DNA from: CAZCAC01 sp964496575
GTDB lineage: Bacteria > Planctomycetota > UBA1135 > GCA-002686595
DNA: 28,779 nt
Direction of reading: 5' to 3'
NCBI GenBank assembly: GCA_964496575.1
Contig: CAZCAC010000111.1
Span: 1-28,779, forward strand
The notes below the pieces were generated by a model. That model was not told where the DNA came from. It saw only the letters and a list, made by a program, of their open reading frames with translations, and ran no database searches. Made by a program: the position numbers and the translations under genes. Positions 24,377-28,779 of the stretch are shown here, piece after piece. Each line of letters opens with the position of its first letter. The stretch's first letter is position 1.

Positions 24377-25277
24377 CCGCGCGGTTCAGTGCCGTGGGAT
24401 CGAAGAGCTCGAGCCGCCGTTCCGCCTCCTCGAAGGCCATCGCCAGGCTCTCGGCGCGTGCGAGGTTGACTAGCCAGGCGGGATCCTCTCGCGCTGTCCC
24501 CGCCGCAACGAGTTCGGCACGGCGTACCGAGAACCTCGTGGCGCTCGGCCCGAGGCCTCTCATCAGGGTGTCGAAGATCTCCCGCTCGAGCTCGAGCGTC
24601 TCGCTTCCCGAGAGCCACGTCACTCCGAGCTGCCGGGTCAGCCGCGCCTGGTCGGGGAACTCCGTGGTGATCGTCGCGATCGCCCCTTGCAGCACCTCGC
24701 GGCGCGGCGGCCGGTCGGAGACTGTGAACCGTGCGCCGCCTTTCTCTCCCGCGTCGGCCTCGATTCCGGCCCAGGTCTCGAGCCTCGTGTATCGCCCACC
24801 GAGATCGAAGCTCAGCGCGCTGTTGGCGTGGGCCCACAGGCCGTGCTCGAAGGTGCGCGAACCGATCTCCATCGGCCCGCCGTGGATGTCGACGTCGATC
24901 AGGAGCGACCCCCAGCCGACGGCGACGGAGGTCGGTCTCATCGCGCTGACCCGGGTCGCCTCACCACCCGCGTCGAACAGCACCGCCTCGCCCCACATCG
25001 ACTGGGCGTGGTGGTAGTCGGGCACGGCGTCGATGATCAGCCACAGCTCGTCCAGCCCGGAAACGTCGACCTCGAGCCTCACCGGCTCGTCGCCGCCGTG
25101 GCGGACGTCGGTGACCGCGGGGAGGAAGGAGGTGGCGGGTACGTTCCGGTGGAACTCCTGACGGGCGTCCAGCATCGCCCGCGCCCAGCGCTCGACCTCC
25201 GATCGACCGGACGAGGGCGATTCGAGGGCCAGCGCGGTCAGCGCGAGCAGGAACGAGAGGGCGGGGATCGGTCCCAT
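24138..25277 (-). CDS. Exported NPCBM-domain protein, N-terminal part of the broken HZS-alpha-like gene
   Basis: The frame runs 379 codons, but only about 300 look real. A signal peptide (MGPIPALSFLLALTALALES) is followed by an NPCBM carbohydrate-binding-like domain at about 48-188: SFLPAVTDVRHGGDEPVRLEVDVSGLDELWLI, then RTFEHGLWAHANSALSFDLGGRYTRLETWAGIEADAGEKGGARFTVSD. A helical region ends at LELFDPTALNRA (residue 300). After that the frame turns into Arg/Pro-rich noise, while the next frame begins VMYTRWEYTDLPH, the middle of a known domain. In relatives, as I recall, about 150-200 residues of propeller lie between. An out-of-frame deletion near 24375-24390 explains this best. A clear AGGAGA site precedes the start. 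The gene follows the propeller lipoprotein by 66 bp. Confidence 0.7.
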   Translation of the reverse strand: MGPIPALSFLLALTALALESPSSGRSEVERWARAMLDARQEFHRNVPATSFLPAVTDVRHGGDEPVRLEVDVSGLDELWLIIDAVPDYHHAQSMWGEAVLFDAGGEATRVSAMRPTSVAVGWGSLLIDVDIHGGPMEIGSRTFEHGLWAHANSALSFDLGGRYTRLETWAGIEADAGEKGGARFTVSDRPPRREVLQGAIATITTEFPDQARLTRQLGVTWLSGSETLELEREIFDTLMRGLGPSATRFSVRRAELVAAGTAREDPAWLVNLARAESLAMAFEEAERRLELFDPTALNRAGDVHALGVHRPPPLQLAHPLPDEPRRDAADGAVRQQLLLAHGPLLRPTDARGTLRGDRQRPPRCGPDGRAGDLRPGAGA

Positions 25278-25284
25278 CAGGCGG

Positions 25285-25290
25285 TCTCCT
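25285..25290 (-). promoter_or_regulatory. Shine-Dalgarno site for the NPCBM gene
   Basis: On the minus strand AGGAGA lies 7 bases before the ATG at 25277 and supports that start. Further upstream, TATACT (25329-25324) could be a -10 element, but no matching -35 is visible. Confidence 0.5.
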
Positions 25291-25343
25291 GGAAGGCACG
25301 GGAAGGGCGGCTCGACCGGAGACAGTATACCCGCGCCGTGGAG

Positions 25344-26537
25344 TTACCGCGCGAACCCCGGCGGCCGCTGGAGCAGCACCACCCGCCCCGAGTAGCCGCT
25401 GCAGATCAGCTCGTCGGTGCCGTTGCGCCCGTCCAGCTCGGCGACCTCGAGCCAGTGCCCCTTGTCGACGTCGGTGAAGATCGTCTCGACGGACCACGAG
25501 TCGCCGGCGCGGGTGAGCAGCTGTACCTTCCCGCTGTAGCCGTGGATGGCGACGCACTCGAGCTGCGGATCGGCGTGGAAACGCCCCGCCGCGAGTCCGC
25601 GTGGGCCTTGCGGGCCGTCGAAGATCGTCTCGGTGATCCACTCGCCGCTGGGCAGCTCCTCGTGCCGCAAGACCCTTCCGTCGTCGCAGCTGGAGTACAG
25701 AACGATGTTCTCGCCGAGCTCGGCCGGGCGCAGGGCGAGGCGACCGAAACCCATCGACAGCTGGTGAATCGTCTCCCAGGTGGGGCCGCGGTCGGTGAGC
25801 TGCAGCAGCGTGATCTCACCCGCGCGCGAGGCGGTCGCGATCCGCGGGATGGTTCCCTGGGGTGTGGGGAGCACGAGCGCATCGCGCACGCGACCGGGGA
25901 GGTCCTGGAGCTTGACGAGCTCGAAGCCCACGCCCTCCACGCTCGGAGTCAGCCGGTAGAGGGCGCCCGGCCGCGTGAAGGCGAGGAGCTCGACATCGGA
26001 GCGATTCCCGTCCAGCTCACCGGCGACGAGCGTGTGCACCTCGAGCCCGGGCAGGTGGGCGATCAGTCGCGAGTCGAGCGCGCCGTGCCGGTAGCCCTTG
26101 ACCTGGTAGATGTTGCCCCCCTGGCCGGAGACGTAGAGCTCCGGGCCGTCCAGCCGCGGGTCGATGTCTGCGAAGGTCGCCGGCGCGAGCCACTTCGCGT
26201 CGTGCACGGTGGGCTTCGGCGTGAACTTCCCCGAGTAGGAGATCAGGACGGCGCAGCGTCCGCGGTCGTCCATGGCGACCACCTCGGGCACGGCGTACTG
26301 CTCGAAGACGGGGAAGCTCTTCACCGCCCAGACCCCGACCCCTGCGTCCCAGATGAGCCGCGCCTCCCAGCCATCGCCGGCCTCGAGGGGCACCTCGCCC
26401 ACGCTCGGATCGCCGAGGGGGGCCTCCTCGAGTGACACGTCGGGCCTGCGCTCGATCGCCGTGGGGCTGATGTTGCACGCGCCAACGAAGAAGAGGGCGA
26501 GGACCAGTTCAGGGCGGAATCGGGGGCTCGGGTTCAT
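25344..26537 (-). CDS. Propeller-type lipoprotein of unknown function
   Basis: The 397-residue product starts MNPSPRFRPELVLALFFVGAC. The lipobox VGAC (Cys21) marks a lipoprotein, likely exposed on a periplasmic or outer-membrane face. The rest reads as a beta-propeller of VCBS/FG-GAP relatives: AVPEVVAMDDRGRCAVLISYSGKF, FADIDPRLDGPELYVSGQGGNIYQV, LVAGELDGNRSDVELLAFTRPGALYRL, GRFHADPQLECVAIHGYSGKVQLL, VAELDGRNGTDELICSGYSGRVVLLQ. Asp-rich turns (DIDPRLDGPE, ELDGNRSDVE, ELDGRNGTDE) mark the blades. The start at 26537 is chosen over 26600 because it places the lipobox correctly. It is the first gene of the run leading to the NPCBM/CxxCH/FGE-type and GH29 genes, so a shared role in carbohydrate handling is possible (inference). 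It is divergent from the MBL-fold gene, with 153 bp between starts. Confidence 0.8.
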   Translation of the reverse strand: MNPSPRFRPELVLALFFVGACNISPTAIERRPDVSLEEAPLGDPSVGEVPLEAGDGWEARLIWDAGVGVWAVKSFPVFEQYAVPEVVAMDDRGRCAVLISYSGKFTPKPTVHDAKWLAPATFADIDPRLDGPELYVSGQGGNIYQVKGYRHGALDSRLIAHLPGLEVHTLVAGELDGNRSDVELLAFTRPGALYRLTPSVEGVGFELVKLQDLPGRVRDALVLPTPQGTIPRIATASRAGEITLLQLTDRGPTWETIHQLSMGFGRLALRPAELGENIVLYSSCDDGRVLRHEELPSGEWITETIFDGPQGPRGLAAGRFHADPQLECVAIHGYSGKVQLLTRAGDSWSVETIFTDVDKGHWLEVAELDGRNGTDELICSGYSGRVVLLQRPPGFAR

Positions 26538-26678
26538 GAAGGTCGCTCCGGTCGCGGTCGTGAGTGGAATCAAACTAGCCGCCGGTGGAGGCGTGGTCAC
26601 GGGAATTGACGGCCCACCCGGGGCGCTTCTTGACAGGGTTCGTGCACGGCGACGTCGAAGCGCGGCGTAGACTCGTTA

Positions 26679-26686
26679 GAGGTGAT
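26679..26686 (+). promoter_or_regulatory. Shine-Dalgarno site for the MBL-fold gene
   Basis: GAGGTGAT matches the anti-Shine-Dalgarno sequence almost fully and lies 4 bases before the ATG at 26691. It argues against the GTG at 26682, which is part of the site itself. Confidence 0.7.
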
Positions 26687-26690
26687 TCCC

Positions 26691-27560
26691 ATGAAGACCC
26701 CCCGATCGAAACCACTCCTCCCGCTCTTCCTGCTCCTCGCCGGCTGTGCGACCCCCGAGCCCGGCCCGGTCGCCCCCGGCGTACAGGTCACCTACATCGC
26801 CAACGAGGGCTACTTGCTCGAGGCGGGCGAGGATTCGGTCCTGGTCGACGCGCTCTTCGGGAACGAGACGGTCGACTGGTGCCATGTTCCGCCCCCCGAG
26901 ACGCTGGCGCGGATGGAGAGCGCCCAGCCGCCTTTCGACGGCGTCGATCTGGTGCTGGTCACCCACGCGCACGTCGATCACTTCGCGCCGGGCCGCGTCC
27001 TTCGTCACCTGGAGGCCAACCCGGACGCGATGCTGGTCGTTCCACCGCAAGGGCTCGAGCCGCTCACCGAGGAACCCGCCTGGTCGGAGGAGTACCACGA
27101 CCGGATCGAGGTCCTCGATCTCGAGCTCTTCGAGTCCAGCCGGCTCACCGTTCGAGGGATCGAGCTCGAGGTCCACCGCGTTCGGCACTGCTACTATCCC
27201 GAGACCGACCCGGCGACCGGCGAGACGCGGAGCCGCCACGAGCGGGTGGAGCAGCTCGTCTACGCCTTCGACGTCGGCGACCTGACCGTGTTGCACCTCG
27301 GCGACTCGATCATCGCCGAGAACCGGGAGTACTTCGAGGGACCGCGCTTCGAACCCGGCGAGATCGACCTAGTCTTCATGGAAGGGTGGTCCCCCGAGTC
27401 GCTGGAGATCCTCCAGGCGGAGCTGGCCCCGAGGCACGTCGTCTTCATGCACCTTCCCGCCGAACCGGAACTGATCGAACGCCTCGCCGAGGCTCTGACC
27501 GCGGGCGTTCCGGGCTCGGTGGTCTTCCGGAAGCCGTTGGAGACGCGATGCTTCGAGTAG
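26691..27560 (+). CDS. MBL-fold metallo-hydrolase lipoprotein
   Basis: The 289-residue product begins MKTPRSKPLLPLFLLLAGC. The lipobox LAGC (Cys19) predicts a lipid-anchored exported protein. The mature part has the metallo-beta-lactamase fold: ITYIANEGYLLE-like opening strands (VTYIANEGYLLEAGEDSVLVDALFG), the metal motif THAHVDHF (His92, His94, Asp96, His97), a later RVRHCYY with a candidate third His, HLGDSI with a candidate bridging Asp, and VVFMHLP near the C-terminus. These are the usual dizinc or di-iron ligand positions. Relatives include UlaG-like and other broad hydrolases; the substrate is unknown. An extracytoplasmic MBL protein fits scavenging or detoxification better than RNA processing. 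It converges on the TPR gene with 18 bp between stops. Confidence 0.87.
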   Translation: MKTPRSKPLLPLFLLLAGCATPEPGPVAPGVQVTYIANEGYLLEAGEDSVLVDALFGNETVDWCHVPPPETLARMESAQPPFDGVDLVLVTHAHVDHFAPGRVLRHLEANPDAMLVVPPQGLEPLTEEPAWSEEYHDRIEVLDLELFESSRLTVRGIELEVHRVRHCYYPETDPATGETRSRHERVEQLVYAFDVGDLTVLHLGDSIIAENREYFEGPRFEPGEIDLVFMEGWSPESLEILQAELAPRHVVFMHLPAEPELIERLAEALTAGVPGSVVFRKPLETRCFE

Positions 27561-27578
27561 ACCTTCCCGGCGGCGCGT

Positions 27579-28667
27579 TCAGCGGGACGCGTTCAGCTCC
27601 TGCAGCGCCTCCTCCGCCCGAGCGAAACCCGGTTTGAGGCGCAGGCTCTCCTCGTAGGCGGCCCGCGCGTCGTCGAGCTGCCCGAGCTTCTCGTAGGCGT
27701 TCCCCTTGCGCCAGGCGGCGTGCGCGGCGCTGGCCATCATGTCGCCGACCGGGTCGGCGGTGATGAATTCGTCGAGCATCTGAATCGCCCGCTCGAGCTC
27801 GATCTCCTGATCCATCCACATGCGCGCCTGGCTGTAGAGGGAGCGGTAGTAGGTCTCGTCCTTCTCGCCGGAACGCGCCGCCTCGTACTCGGCGTCCGCC
27901 TCTTCGTAGCGCTTCTCCCGCTGGAAGAGACCGGCGAGCGTGGTGTGGAAGCTCCGCTCCTCGGGGTACTCCTCGAGACAGGTCCGGCACAGCTCGATGG
28001 CCCGTTCGAGCTCGCCGTTCTGGTGATAGCTGATCGCCAGTAGCTGATTCCCCGCGACCGGGTCGCGCTCGACGATCTCGAGGCTGACCTCGATCGCCTT
28101 GGCGGTGTCGCCGATCGGCTTGGGTGCCATGTAGTACATCGCCAGCATCGAGCGCGCTTCGGTGTCGTCGTCGTCGAGCTCGATGACGCGCTCGATCTCC
28201 TGCTTGACCAGGCGTAGCTGCTTGATCATGCCGAAGAACCCGGCGATGCTCTTCATCTCCGAGGCGATCTGGCCGCCGAGCCCCTTGGCGTAGGCGAGGT
28301 GCGCCGGTGCGCTGTCGGGGAGCAGCTCGGTCGCCTTGAGGCCGTAGTCCACCGCCTCGTCGTACTCCTCCAGCTCCAGCGTCACCTCGCTGAGCAGGAT
28401 GCACGTCTCGCCGTCGTGGTCGGTCTCCTCGAGGAGTCTCACCAGGAGCTCCTTCGCCTCGAGGGGCTGCCGCGCCTCGAGCAGCGCGCGCGCCTCCTCC
28501 AGGGGCGTCGGCTCGGAGCTCTCGACCTCGGTCTCCGGAGGTGCGCCGGCGGTCAGCTCTCCGCCCGCGGCGTCGATCAGCGTGGTTGTCGGGTCGGTGG
28601 AGAACCACCACCAGAAGGCGAGGGCCGCGCAGAGCGCGACGCCGAACAGGCTCAGGAGGATCCTCAT
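27579..28667 (-). CDS. Membrane-anchored tetratricopeptide-repeat protein
   Basis: The 362-residue protein has an N-terminal hydrophobic segment (MRILLSLFGVALCAALAFWWWF) that is more likely a signal anchor than a cleaved signal. A Pro/Glu-rich linker follows (about 25-55). Helical TPR units follow, at about 55-85, 87-120, 145-175, 185-215, 217-250, 252-285 and 315-355. The last (AWRKGNAYEKLGQLDDARAAYEESLRLKP) is the most canonical, with ELERAIELCRTCLEEYP and RYEEADAEYEAAR before it. TPRs mediate protein-protein contacts, so a scaffold or assembly role is likely; the partner is unknown. The start at 28667 places the hydrophobic segment at the very N-terminus; codons up to 28721 are not supported. 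The remaining 112 bases to the window end hold no gene I can support. Confidence 0.85.
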   Translation of the reverse strand: MRILLSLFGVALCAALAFWWWFSTDPTTTLIDAAGGELTAGAPPETEVESSEPTPLEEARALLEARQPLEAKELLVRLLEETDHDGETCILLSEVTLELEEYDEAVDYGLKATELLPDSAPAHLAYAKGLGGQIASEMKSIAGFFGMIKQLRLVKQEIERVIELDDDDTEARSMLAMYYMAPKPIGDTAKAIEVSLEIVERDPVAGNQLLAISYHQNGELERAIELCRTCLEEYPEERSFHTTLAGLFQREKRYEEADAEYEAARSGEKDETYYRSLYSQARMWMDQEIELERAIQMLDEFITADPVGDMMASAAHAAWRKGNAYEKLGQLDDARAAYEESLRLKPGFARAEEALQELNASR

Positions 28668-28779
28668 GACGCTTTCGTTACGATCGGGAGCGGAGGGATC
28701 GGGGCCTCTCCGCGGCGGCACACTCTAGCGGGAAGGGAAAGATGTGACGAGGGGCGGGGGTCGGAAGGCGGCTCGCCTA

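Overview
This is a high-GC bacterial window holding about 19 genes. It is probably chromosomal DNA from a member of the Planctomycetota. That assignment is inference. It rests on secreted FG-GAP proteins with the C-terminal domain seen in that phylum, a large NPCBM / hydrazine-synthase-alpha-like / FGE-sulfatase-type protein with CxxCH motifs, a GH29 enzyme, and many exported proteins of unknown role. Only a minority of starts have good Shine-Dalgarno sites. I saw no tRNA, rRNA, CRISPR array, transposase or integrase.

Layout. Positions 1-3172 (+) hold two secreted beta-propeller-type proteins in tandem, the first cut by the window edge. Their base composition is lower in GC than the rest. Positions 3180-4837 (-) hold dapA (lysine/diaminopimelate synthesis), overlapping pdxJ (vitamin B6). 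Divergent from pdxJ is rsmD (16S rRNA methylation, 4960-5586 +), which overlaps tail-to-tail with a degenerate hemerythrin-like gene. A small secreted protein follows (6253-6966 +). Next is a broken surface protein gene (6986-8786 -) whose two halves lie in different frames. A fused ADP-forming acyl-CoA synthetase (8950-11163 -) is divergent from recN (11260-13011 +, DNA repair). recN converges on a membrane-anchored protein with carboxypeptidase-regulatory-like domains (13036-14967 -), and both stop codons lie in one shared hairpin.

Positions 15229-19885 (+) form a tight four-gene run: manA (mannose-6-phosphate isomerase), an RsuA/RluB-type pseudouridine synthase with histone-H1-like basic tails, and an active/inactive pair of M16 zinc peptidases joined by GTGA stop/start overlaps. 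The run ends in a strong hairpin followed by a purine-rich, multi-helix intergenic segment (19886-20192). That segment could be a terminator region or a structured RNA with repeated GGA motifs.

The right-hand part (20193-26537, -) reads as one transcription unit: a propeller lipoprotein, an exported NPCBM protein, a large HZS-alpha-like di-CxxCH protein ending in an FGE-sulfatase-like domain, and an exported divergent GH29 alpha-L-fucosidase-like enzyme. The NPCBM and CxxCH parts look like one gene broken by an out-of-frame internal deletion. This is the best candidate for an under-described system, perhaps periplasmic or surface processing of fucosylated glycans coupled to a redox protein. 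An MBL-fold lipoprotein (26691-27560 +) and a membrane-anchored TPR protein (27579-28667 -) close the window.

Two separate genes (6986-8786 and 22019-25277) both appear to have lost an internal segment together with the reading frame. That calls for a check of the assembly before any biological reading.
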